Source: JAIBJP01 sp036506175
GTDB taxonomy: Bacteria; Actinomycetota; Thermoleophilia; Gaiellales; Gaiellaceae
Reading direction: 5' to 3'
DNA: 19,467 nucleotides
Assembly (NCBI GenBank): GCA_036506175.1
Contig: DASXSE010000074.1
Coordinates: forward strand, 1-19,467
Under the pieces are notes generated by a model. That model was not told the DNA's origin and made no database searches. It saw only the letters and a program-made list of their open reading frames with translations. This document shows, piece after piece, positions 12,953 through 19,041 of the stretch. Every line of letters begins with the position of its first letter. Within the stretch, counting starts at the first letter, position 1. Made by a program: the position numbers and the translations under genes.

Positions 12953-13192
12953 ATGGCAGCAAGGATCAGACTGGCCCGCATCGGGTCGAAGAAGAACCCG
13001 GTCTACCGGGTGGTAGTGGCCGACTCGCGCTCGCCGCGAGACGGCAAGTTCATCGAAATCGTCGGGCGCTACAACCCGCAGACGGACCCTTCGACGATCG
13101 AGCTCGACGAGGCGAAGGTCAAGGACTGGATCTCCAAGGGCGCCCAGCCCTCCGACTCCGTCCAGAAGCTCCTCAAGGCCAAGGGAATCTAA
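12953..13192 (+). CDS. rpsP: 30S ribosomal protein S16
   Basis: 79 aa. The MAARIRLARIGSKKNPVYRVVVADSRSPRDGKFIE start and VGRYNPQTDP are the S16 signature; the tail KDWISKGAQPSDSVQKLLKAKGI completes the family. S16 is needed for 30S assembly. AAAGGAA lies upstream of ATG. Its TAA is immediately followed by the TTG start of khpA, so the two are coupled. Confidence 0.97.
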   Translation: MAARIRLARIGSKKNPVYRVVVADSRSPRDGKFIEIVGRYNPQTDPSTIELDEAKVKDWISKGAQPSDSVQKLLKAKGI

Positions 13193-13423
13193 TTGGAGGA
13201 ACTCGTCGAGTACCTCGCGCGCAGCCTCGTCGACAAGCCCGACGAGGTGCGGGTCGTGCGGGGCGAGCGCGACGGCGCAACCGTCCTCGAGCTTCACGTA
13301 GCGCAGGAGGATCTCGGGAAGGTGATCGGCCGCCAGGGTCGCATCGCCCGCGCGCTCAGGACGATCGTCCGCGCCAGCGGCGCTCGCTCGAACGAGCGGG
13401 CGCTCTTGGAAATCGTTGGCTAA
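13193..13423 (+). CDS. khpA: KH-domain RNA-binding protein KhpA
   Basis: 76 aa. A single KH domain with the GKVIGRQGRIARALR loop (GRQG as the GxxG motif), preceded by LVEYLARSLVDKPDEVRV. KhpA binds RNA, often as a dimer with KhpB, and is consistently encoded between rpsP and rimM. The start is TTG, directly after the rpsP stop (TAATTG), giving the standard N-terminus MEELVEYLA. The structured repeat copy 2 lies between its stop and rimM. Confidence 0.94.
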   Translation: MEELVEYLARSLVDKPDEVRVVRGERDGATVLELHVAQEDLGKVIGRQGRIARALRTIVRASGARSNERALLEIVG

Positions 13424-13458
13424 GGCGTCCCGGCCGACGGCGACGCACGGGCCCTGCA

Positions 13459-13556
13459 CGGCTGCAAAGCTTCGCCGGACGTCGTCCTCGGTCGCCCGCG
13501 TATTTCATCTCAATACGCGGGCTCCCTGCGTCCTTCCCCGGCTCGCTTTTCGCGCG
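13459..13556 (+). repeat. Structured intergenic repeat, copy 2 (khpA-rimM)
   Basis: This 98-nt copy matches 2028-2124. Inner stem is perfect: GCCCGCGTATT (13494-13504) and AATACGCGGGC (13512-13522) around a 7-nt loop. Outer arms are GCCGG (13474-13478) and CCGGC (13538-13542), followed by TCGC and TTTT. The conserved CGCGCG tail runs into the rimM GTG at 13556. The first part again has the GCT-GCAA-AGC mini-hairpin. Both copies lie in the direction of transcription. Confidence 0.8.
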
Positions 13557-14047
13557 TGAGTTCCTCGGGCACGCCGCCAGCCGGAACGCCCCTCATCGAG
13601 GTCGGCCGCGTCGGCCGGCCCCACGGGCTCGACGGCGCCTTTGTCGTCGAAGACGGGAGTGACGATCCCGAGCGGTTCAAGGTTGGCGCACGCGTCTTCG
13701 TAGACGGCGAGCCGGCCAAGGTGGCCGAGTCGAAGCGCGCGGGTGGACGCGTTGTCGTCCGCCTCGACCGCGATCCGACCCGTGGGGCTGTCCTCGCGAT
13801 CGCACGCGAAGACCTGCCTGAGCCCGACCCAGGCAGCTACTACGCCTTCCAGCTCGTCGGCCTGCGGGTCGAGGACGAGGGCGGGGAGGAGCTCGGCCGC
13901 GTGCAGGACGTGACCCCCGGCGTGGCGAACGACGTCCTCGAGCTCGACACGGGCCTCGCCTTGCCGCTGGTTGAGGAGTGCGTGGTCGCGGTCGATCTTG
14001 AACAGGGCCGCGTCCTGGTAGCGCAGGGGTTCGGAGACCAAAGCTAA
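13556..14047 (+). CDS. rimM: Ribosome maturation factor RimM
   Basis: 163 aa. The RimM N-domain shows IEVGRVGRPHGLDGAFVVE, and the C-terminal PRC-barrel shows YYAFQLVGLRVEDEGGEELGRVQDV followed by GVANDVLEL and the ending PLVEECVVAVDLEQGRVLV. RimM assists 30S head assembly near S19. GTG 13556 is the only good start before the conserved block and overlaps the end of repeat copy 2, so the repeat forms its whole 5' region. trmD follows after 9 nt. Confidence 0.95.
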   Translation: MSSSGTPPAGTPLIEVGRVGRPHGLDGAFVVEDGSDDPERFKVGARVFVDGEPAKVAESKRAGGRVVVRLDRDPTRGAVLAIAREDLPEPDPGSYYAFQLVGLRVEDEGGEELGRVQDVTPGVANDVLELDTGLALPLVEECVVAVDLEQGRVLVAQGFGDQS

Positions 14048-14050
14048 CTT
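14045..14050 (+). promoter_or_regulatory. -10 box (TAACTT) for trmD
   Basis: TAACTT ends 6 nt before the trmD GTG at 14057; its first three bases are the rimM stop. Same leaderless spacing as at DUF177, the molybdoprotein and the ABM-like gene. Because the stop codon supplies TAA, chance is harder to exclude. Confidence 0.3.
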
Positions 14051-14056
14051 TCGCCG

Positions 14057-14713
14057 GTGCAGATCGATGTCTTCACACTGCTGCCGCATGCCTTTTCCTG
14101 GCTGACCGAGCAGCGGCCGCTCGCCTCGGTGGTCGGCTCAGAGCTCGATCTGCGCCTCTGGAACTACCGCGACTTCACTCCGCTCTCGGGTGGCCAGGTG
14201 GACGACGAGCCCTACGGCGGCGGTGCCGGAATGGTGCTCCGCGTGGACGTAGCCGCCGCCGCACTCGAGGCCGTTTACGGCGACTACGCGGGCCGTCGCA
14301 TCGTCGCCCTCACCCCGCAGGGCCGCCAGCTCGACCAGGAGCTGGTGGAAGAGTTCGCCGCCGAGGACGCTCTGACCCTCCTGTCGGCGCGCTTCGAAGG
14401 CTTCGACGAGCGCATCGTCGAGCGCCTCGCGACGGACGCGGTGTCGATCGGGCCGTACGTCCTCTCTGGCGGCGAGCTGGCGGCCATGGTGGTCGTCGAT
14501 GCCGTGGCCAGGCGCCTTCCCGGTGCCATTCGCGAGGAAAGTTCCACCTTCGAAAGCTTCGCGCCCGCGCTCGGCGGCGGACTCGAGTTCCCTCAGTACA
14601 CGCGGCCGGCCGAGTTTCGGGGCTGGTCGGTCCCGGAGGTCCTGCTTTCGGGAGACCACGCACGCATCGACGCCTGGCGACAGGAGCAGAGCCGCACTAG
14701 GACGGTTTTGTGA
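14057..14713 (+). CDS. trmD: tRNA (guanine-N1)-methyltransferase TrmD
   Basis: 218 aa. Methylates G37 of tRNAs with SAM, preventing frameshifting. Knot-fold motifs are VDDEPYGGGAGMV (48-60), TPQGR (86-90), ARFEGFDERI (111-120), SIGPYVLSGGELA (130-142) and EFPQYTRPAEFRGWSVPEVLLSGDHARIDAWR (177 onward). The interdomain segment reads STFESFAP; the residue before SF, commonly Asp (the catalytic base in the NDSF/DSF block), is Glu166. The protein ends soon after the DNA/tRNA-binding helix, shorter than E. coli TrmD. GTG 14057 gives the standard MQIDVFTLLP. The lepB start overlaps the stop. Confidence 0.96.
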   Translation: MQIDVFTLLPHAFSWLTEQRPLASVVGSELDLRLWNYRDFTPLSGGQVDDEPYGGGAGMVLRVDVAAAALEAVYGDYAGRRIVALTPQGRQLDQELVEEFAAEDALTLLSARFEGFDERIVERLATDAVSIGPYVLSGGELAAMVVVDAVARRLPGAIREESSTFESFAPALGGGLEFPQYTRPAEFRGWSVPEVLLSGDHARIDAWRQEQSRTRTVL

Positions 14714-15318
14714 GGGGTCCCGTCGACCGCATGACCGCGGGCCTCCCGGCGCCGTGGCCCACGGTGATCGACTGGGTCGTGACGATCGTCGTGGCGGTCG
14801 GCGCGGTCCTCGCGATCAAAGCCTGGGTCGTGAACCCGTACCGGATTCCGTCCTCGTCCATGGAGCCGACGCTGCATTGCGCGAGCCCGGGCGCCGGGTG
14901 TCTTGCGGGTATCTCGGACCGCGTGCTCGCGAACCGCTTCATCTACCACTTTCGCAGCCCACATCGCGGCGAGATCGTCGTCTTCAAGACCCCGCCTGCG
15001 GCGGAGCGCTGCGAGAACGGCGCGGGCGGCGAGACGTTCGTCAAGCGGATCATCGGCCTGCCGGGAGAGACGTTCAGCGAAAAAAACGGACGCGTCTTCA
15101 TCAACGGAAAGCCACTCGACGAGCCCTATATACAAGCGTCGGAGCGCGACGACCGAACGGTTCCGCCGCGGCTGATCAGGTCCGGGACTTACTTCATGAT
15201 GGGCGACAACCGCGCCGCGTCGTGCGATAGCCGCGATTGGGGCGCCGTCCCCCGAGCGAACCTCATCGGCCCTGTTTTCGCGGTCTACTGGCCGCCGCAG
15301 CGAATCGGCTTCAAATGA
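14710..15318 (+). CDS. lepB: Signal peptidase I
   Basis: 202 aa. Membrane serine protease that removes Sec and Tat signal peptides outside the membrane. One transmembrane segment at about 19-38 (VIDWVVTIVVAVGAVLAI). Catalytic Ser50 in SSSMEPTL, catalytic Lys112 in FVKRIIGLPGE, and the family block MMGDNRAASCDSRDWGAV near the end. Extra cysteines are present on the outside (57, 64, 101 and in the SCDSRD block). GTG 14710 overlaps the trmD TGA; an ATG at 14731 is an alternative. The next gene overlaps by ATGA. In this region lepB usually lies near rplS, and does here with one gene between. Confidence 0.94.
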   Translation: MRGPVDRMTAGLPAPWPTVIDWVVTIVVAVGAVLAIKAWVVNPYRIPSSSMEPTLHCASPGAGCLAGISDRVLANRFIYHFRSPHRGEIVVFKTPPAAERCENGAGGETFVKRIIGLPGETFSEKNGRVFINGKPLDEPYIQASERDDRTVPPRLIRSGTYFMMGDNRAASCDSRDWGAVPRANLIGPVFAVYWPPQRIGFK

Positions 15319-16751
15319 ACGATCGCGACTTGGAGGCGTTTCGCGGCGCAGCTCACGGGCTCGTCGACGGCGTCGCCGACTACCTCGCCGAGCTGCCGAC
15401 TCGACCCGTGTGGCAACCGGTCCCCGAGGACTTGCGGAAGCGACTGCTCGAGTTGCCGCTGCCGGAGAACGGCGCCGAACTCGACGAGCTCGCCGAGTTC
15501 GCGCTCGCCGAGGTTCTCCCTCACCCGATGGGCAACGGTCATCCGGCGTTCTTCGGTTGGGTCAACCCGCCTCCATCGCATGCAGGAATCGCTCTCTCGC
15601 TCGCCGCCGCTGCAATGAACCCGAGCGTCGTGTCGGGCGACCACGCAGACATTCATCTCGAGCGCGCAGTCGTGCGCTGGCTGGCCGAGCTCGTCGGCTA
15701 TCCCCATACACCGGGGGCCGGGCTCCTGACGAGTGGGGCGTCCGCAGCCACCATCGTCTGCCTCGCCGGAGCGCGTGGCCGTGCCCTTGCGAATGCGGGT
15801 TACGACGTCCGCAGGGACGGGCTTGCGGGCGCGCCACCGCTCATCTCGTACGTTCCGAGCGAGGCGCACAGCTGCGTGCCTCGCGCCTTGGCGCTCGTAG
15901 GGCTCGGCAGCGAGGCCATCCGCGAGGTGCCGCTCCCCGAGGGCCGGCTTGATGCGGGCTCGCTCCGCGCCTCCATTGCCGCGGATCGCCAGAACGGTCG
16001 TCTGCCGATGCTCGTCGTCGCCTCGGCCGGCACGGTTAACACCGGCGCGATCGACCCGCTCGACGCGTTCGCGGACGTAGCGGCCGCAGAGGACGTCTGG
16101 TTCCACGTCGACGGTGCCTATGGCGCGTTCGGTGTCCTGGATCCCAGCATCGAGGATCGCTTCCGCGGAATGGAACGGGCCGACTCGCTCACTCTCGACC
16201 CGCACAAGTGGCTCGGAGTCCCCGTCGACGCGGGCTGCGTGCTCGTCCAGCGGCCCGACGACTTGCGCGACGCCTTCAGCCTCATTCCGCCCTATCTGCG
16301 CCAGGGAGCCGGGGCAGACGTCGGCACGTTCGCCGAATACGGGCTCGAGCAAACGAGGCCGTTCCGCGCACTCAAGACGTGGGCCACGATCGCCTCCGTT
16401 GGTCGGGCCGGCATCGCCGCGCAGGTCTCCCGCGCGAACGAGCTCGCCCGGGAGCTCGCGTCGTTGATCGAGCGGGAGCCGGAGCTCGAGCTGGCGGCCC
16501 CGCCGCAGATGTCTATCGTCGCGTTTCGCGCTCGCCCCGAGGGCTGCCCGCCGGAGAAGCTGGAGGAGCTCAACCACGCGCTCCCGCAGGCGGTACAAGT
16601 CCGGGGACGCGCGTTCGTCACGGGGACGGTCTACGAGGGCCGCGAGACGCTTCGCGCGTGCATCCTCCATCCTGAGACCCGCTCCGAACACCTCGCCCTT
16701 CTCGTGGAGGAGGTTCTCGCGGCCGCTCGTTCGCTCGCTACCGCTTGCTAG
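15315..16751 (+). CDS. PLP-dependent group II decarboxylase
   Basis: 478 aa. Fold type I decarboxylase of the aromatic-L-amino-acid / glutamate decarboxylase group. Visible: HPAFFGWVNPP near the N-terminus (substrate-binding loop), GLLTSGASAATIVCLAGAR, the cofactor-binding HVDGAYGAFG, and DPHKWLGVP with Lys298 as the Schiff-base lysine. The substrate cannot be named from sequence alone; aromatic amino acids are the usual guess. The ATG overlaps the lepB TGA (ATGA); the frame is open farther upstream inside lepB but ATG 15315 gives the family-like N-terminus. It is an insertion between lepB and rplS. Its stop shares bases with a TAGCAT box ahead of rplS. Confidence 0.92.
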   Translation: MNDRDLEAFRGAAHGLVDGVADYLAELPTRPVWQPVPEDLRKRLLELPLPENGAELDELAEFALAEVLPHPMGNGHPAFFGWVNPPPSHAGIALSLAAAAMNPSVVSGDHADIHLERAVVRWLAELVGYPHTPGAGLLTSGASAATIVCLAGARGRALANAGYDVRRDGLAGAPPLISYVPSEAHSCVPRALALVGLGSEAIREVPLPEGRLDAGSLRASIAADRQNGRLPMLVVASAGTVNTGAIDPLDAFADVAAAEDVWFHVDGAYGAFGVLDPSIEDRFRGMERADSLTLDPHKWLGVPVDAGCVLVQRPDDLRDAFSLIPPYLRQGAGADVGTFAEYGLEQTRPFRALKTWATIASVGRAGIAAQVSRANELARELASLIEREPELELAAPPQMSIVAFRARPEGCPPEKLEELNHALPQAVQVRGRAFVTGTVYEGRETLRACILHPETRSEHLALLVEEVLAAARSLATAC

Positions 16752-16754
16752 CAT
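16749..16754 (+). promoter_or_regulatory. Possible -10 box (TAGCAT) for rplS
   Basis: TAGCAT includes the stop of the decarboxylase and lies 27 nt before the rplS ATG, giving a leader of about 20 nt. The hexamer is identical to the proposed acpP -10. No clear -35. Tentative. Confidence 0.3.
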
Positions 16755-16781
16755 GGCTGCCGGCCCGCAGCCGTCCTTTTC

Positions 16782-17132
16782 ATGAGCACTCCGATCGACA
16801 TCCTCGAGCGCAAGCAGCTGCGCGACGACCTCCCGCAGTTCAAAGCGGGAGACACTGTGCGCGTCCATTTCCAGGTCATCGAGGGTCAGCGCCGCCGCGT
16901 TCAGGTCTTCGAGGGCTTCGTCATCAAGCGCCAGGGCGCTGGCGTTCGCGAGACCTTCACCGTGCGCAAGAACTCCTTCGGCGTGGGCGTCGAGCGGACG
17001 TTCCCACTCCACTCGCCGAAGATCGAGAAAATCGAGGTGCAGGCGATCGGTGACGTGAATCGCGCCAAGCTCTACTACTTGCGCGGCAAAGTGGGGAAGA
17101 AGGCGCGCATCCGCGAGCGACAGCAAAGCTAG
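16782..17132 (+). CDS. rplS: 50S ribosomal protein L19
   Basis: 116 aa. Contains FKAGDTVRVHFQVIEG, RRRVQVFEGFVIKRQGAGVRETFTVRK, GVGVERTFPLHSPKIEKIEV and the ending RAKLYYLRGKVGKKARIRER, all L19 signatures. L19 sits at the 30S-50S interface. Typical order trmD-rplS is kept, with lepB and the decarboxylase inserted. rnhB starts 17 nt after the stop. Confidence 0.97.
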   Translation: MSTPIDILERKQLRDDLPQFKAGDTVRVHFQVIEGQRRRVQVFEGFVIKRQGAGVRETFTVRKNSFGVGVERTFPLHSPKIEKIEVQAIGDVNRAKLYYLRGKVGKKARIRERQQS

Positions 17133-17136
17133 GCGC

Positions 17137-17142
17137 TATCCT
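17137..17142 (+). promoter_or_regulatory. -10 box (TATCCT) for rnhB, leaderless type
   Basis: TATCCT ends 7 nt before the rnhB GTG at 17150. The hexamer is independent of the upstream stop codon (17130-17132), making it one of the cleaner cases of a TANNNT box next to a start codon. Confidence 0.4.
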
Positions 17143-17149
17143 CGGGCCC

Positions 17150-17800
17150 GTGCGCCGCACGGGGAGGAAGCTGCTCAACTTCGACCGGAAGCTGGGCGTG
17201 CGGTTCGTCGCCGGTGCGGACGAAGCCGGTCGCGGGAGCCTGGCGGGACCGTTGGTCACGGCCGCCGTCCTGTTCGACTACGCGTGTTTGCGCGATCACA
17301 GGGTGCGCCCGCTTGCGCTCCTGAACGACTCGAAGCAGCTGACGCTCGCCGAGCGCGAGGATCTCTTCCGCGCGGTCGCGGGCTGCGCCGAGCGGATCGC
17401 GGTGCGCATCATCCCGCCGGGCGTCATCGACCGCGACGGTCTGCATCGCTCGAACCTGCGCGGCTTGCGGGAGACGCTGGGCGACCTCTGTCCGCCCGCT
17501 GAAGCGTGTCTCGTGGACGGCTTTCGTCTGGGCAAGCTGGCGCCCGAGCACACGGCGGTCGTGGACGGGGACACGAAGAGCGCCGCGATCGCGGCTGCTT
17601 CCATCGTCGCCAAGGTCGTCCGCGATCGCACCATGCGGAGGATGGATGCGCTGTACCCCCACTACGGCTTCGCTTCCCACGTCGGCTACATCACTCCCGG
17701 ACACTCCGCGGTCGTTCGCGAGCGCGGGCCGAGCGAGATCCACCGTCTGTCGTTCGAGGCCCGCAGCTATGCCGAGCACGCGGCAGCTGTACGGGGCTGA
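17150..17800 (+). CDS. rnhB: Ribonuclease HII
   Basis: 216 aa. Removes ribonucleotides from DNA and RNA of RNA-DNA hybrids. Catalytic acidic residues: Asp24 and Glu25 in GADEAGRGSLAGP, Asp123 in LVDGFRL, and a later acidic position in AAASIVAKVVRDR; LNDSKQLTLAERE and YPHYGFASHVGYITPGH are family signatures. GTG 17150 is the only good start. Its C-terminus overlaps yraN by 32 nt. The rplS-rnhB-yraN order is conserved in many actinobacteria. Confidence 0.96.
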   Translation: MRRTGRKLLNFDRKLGVRFVAGADEAGRGSLAGPLVTAAVLFDYACLRDHRVRPLALLNDSKQLTLAEREDLFRAVAGCAERIAVRIIPPGVIDRDGLHRSNLRGLRETLGDLCPPAEACLVDGFRLGKLAPEHTAVVDGDTKSAAIAAASIVAKVVRDRTMRRMDALYPHYGFASHVGYITPGHSAVVRERGPSEIHRLSFEARSYAEHAAAVRG

Positions 17801-18113
17801 CGCCGAGCGGCGAGTCCGGCTTTACTATCGGCTGCGCGGCTACCGGGTGCTGGATTCCAACACGCGGGCAGGCGGCAACGAGCTGGACATCGTGCTCCGC
17901 CGTGGCCGGCGGCTCGTCTTCTGCGAGGTGAAGGCGAGGACGGGAACGGGCTACGGCGATCCCTGGGAGGCGGTCGGGCCGGAGAAGGAGCGGCGGTTGC
18001 GCAGGGCTGCCGAAGGGTTTCTCGCTCGTAACCCCGCTCTCGCTGGCCTCGAGATCGGCTTCGACGTTGCGGCCGTGCGCGGGCGCCGGATCGAACGCGT
18101 GTCGCTCTTGTAG
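17769..18113 (+). CDS. yraN: UPF0102 family protein YraN
   Basis: 114 aa. Family features: GADAERRVRLYYRLRGYRVLDSNTRAGGNELDIV, then FCEVKARTG. Asp40, Glu53 and Lys55 form the D...ExK arrangement of Holliday-junction-resolvase-like nuclease folds; biological role not settled. ATG 17769 gives the family N-terminus and a 32-nt overlap with rnhB. Its 3' half (from Cys52, base 17922) is repeated at 18844-19032. A hairpin-forming segment follows the stop. Confidence 0.93.
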   Translation: MPSTRQLYGADAERRVRLYYRLRGYRVLDSNTRAGGNELDIVLRRGRRLVFCEVKARTGTGYGDPWEAVGPEKERRLRRAAEGFLARNPALAGLEIGFDVAAVRGRRIERVSLL

Positions 18114-18119
18114 GCCGTA

Positions 18120-18136
18120 GGGCGGCGCGCCCGCCC
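18120..18136 (+). terminator. GC hairpin after yraN
   Basis: GGGCGG (18120-18125) and CCGCCC (18131-18136) can pair around a five-base loop seven nt after the yraN stop. No T-run follows, so it would be a weak or non-classical terminator for the long plus-strand operon. Confidence 0.35.
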
Positions 18137-18156
18137 ACGCTAACTTTGAAGTGAGC

Positions 18157-18642
18157 TTACGGCGCTAGTGCCTCGCAGAGAGCCGCATCCTGGCCGGCGA
18201 AACCTGAGCTAAGCAGTGGATGCCTGGCGGACGCAAAGACGACGTCACCATTCTCGTCAAGCACGATCCGGCCGACGTCGTAGACACGCAAGTTGTCGCC
18301 CACGATCGTGAACACCTGTCCTGAGACAGCGAAGCTATCCGGGGCGATATCGAGCAAGTGCGTGCCCTTCTCGGTGTACGTCGTGGAGCTGTTCGAGAGG
18401 GTGAACTCACCCTCGTAGGATTCGATGACGATCGCGCGGAGGAACTCCCCGTTCTCATCGGTAAAGACGGTGATGACCTGGTGGAACGTTCCCGTCTCTG
18501 TGATCGTGAATGTGCCGCAGTCGGTCACGGTCTCGAAAGGAAAGGTGTCAGTGAAGTGCTCGGGCGTGTCAGCCCAAGCCGCGGGCGCAAGCAGACCGAG
18601 AAATGCGAGAGATACCGTGATGATGAGCGCTCGGCGGCGCAT
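18157..18642 (-). CDS. Secreted protein of unknown function
   Basis: 161 aa. Classical signal peptide: RRR, a hydrophobic core (ALIITVSLAFLGLLAP) and a cleavage site after AAWA, giving a mature start DTPEHF. The mature part is beta-rich (alternating Thr/Val/Phe strands) with two cysteines (42 and 156) that may form one disulfide near the ends. I recognise no family. AGGAGGC lies four bases before the ATG, a good ribosome binding site. Its frame is open upstream to 18792, but the ATG at 18642 is decided by the signal peptide and ribosome binding site. It lies between the two copies of the yraN 3' end and may have entered with them. Its base composition looks less GC-rich than its neighbours. 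Confidence 0.8.
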   Translation of the reverse strand: MRRRALIITVSLAFLGLLAPAAWADTPEHFTDTFPFETVTDCGTFTITETGTFHQVITVFTDENGEFLRAIVIESYEGEFTLSNSSTTYTEKGTHLLDIAPDSFAVSGQVFTIVGDNLRVYDVGRIVLDENGDVVFASARHPLLSSGFAGQDAALCEALAP

Positions 18643-18843
18643 ATAGCCTCCTCTCAGCCGATCCGACAGAGGCTCGGAAGGAGCGGCGCACGGAACCGGC
18701 GTTGGCGGTGCGAGGGATCGAGAAGCCGACCTCGTGACGGGTGGGTAGCTCGTGGCAGGAGGATCTAACTTCCTGTCCGCGGAGTCAAGCATGCCCCTTG
18801 CGACAGTCGCGCGGGTATCGGGCCGAACAACATCGCGGCCTCC
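18643..18843. other. Non-coding stretch between the secreted gene and yraN remnant
   Basis: About 200 bases with no gene that I can support. It must hold the minus-strand promoter of the secreted protein gene, but no clear -10 was identified. Short frames here are not supported by any recognisable sequence. Confidence 0.5.
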
Positions 18844-19032
18844 TGCGAGGTGAAGGCGAGGGCGGGAACGGGCTACGGCGATCCCTGGGAGGCTGTCGGA
18901 CCGGAGAAGGAGCGGCGGTTGCGCCGGGCTGCCGAAGGGTTCCTGGCGCGGAATCCAGCGCTCGCCGGGTTGGAGGTCGCGTTCGAGGTGGCCGCTGTCC
19001 GCGGGCGCAGAATCGAGCGCGCGCCCCTGTAG
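18844..19032 (+). pseudogene. yraN remnant, 3' half only
   Basis: 62 residues from a CEVKAR start match residues 52 onward of the intact YraN (17922-18113), with only a few amino acid changes and a tail one residue shorter. Homology begins abruptly at the TGC codon; upstream bases do not match the yraN 5' half. The remnant lacks Asp40 and the N-terminal strand, so it should be inactive. Most codon differences from the intact copy are synonymous, which points to divergence as a functional gene before truncation. It ends 9 nt before the convergent VOC gene's stop. Confidence 0.85.
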
Positions 19033-19041
19033 AGGTGGTAG

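Noticed and set aside
14697..14942. Minus-strand frames within lepB
   Set aside because: They are antisense shadows of a gene with clear catalytic motifs.
15285..17126. 613-codon open frame on the minus strand opposite the decarboxylase and rplS
   Set aside because: It lies opposite clearly recognised genes, has no family resemblance, and long antisense frames are expected in GC-rich DNA.
18785..18843. Extension of the yraN remnant upstream to an ATG at 18791
   Set aside because: That ATG is in a different frame and stops early; upstream bases show no match to the yraN 5' half.
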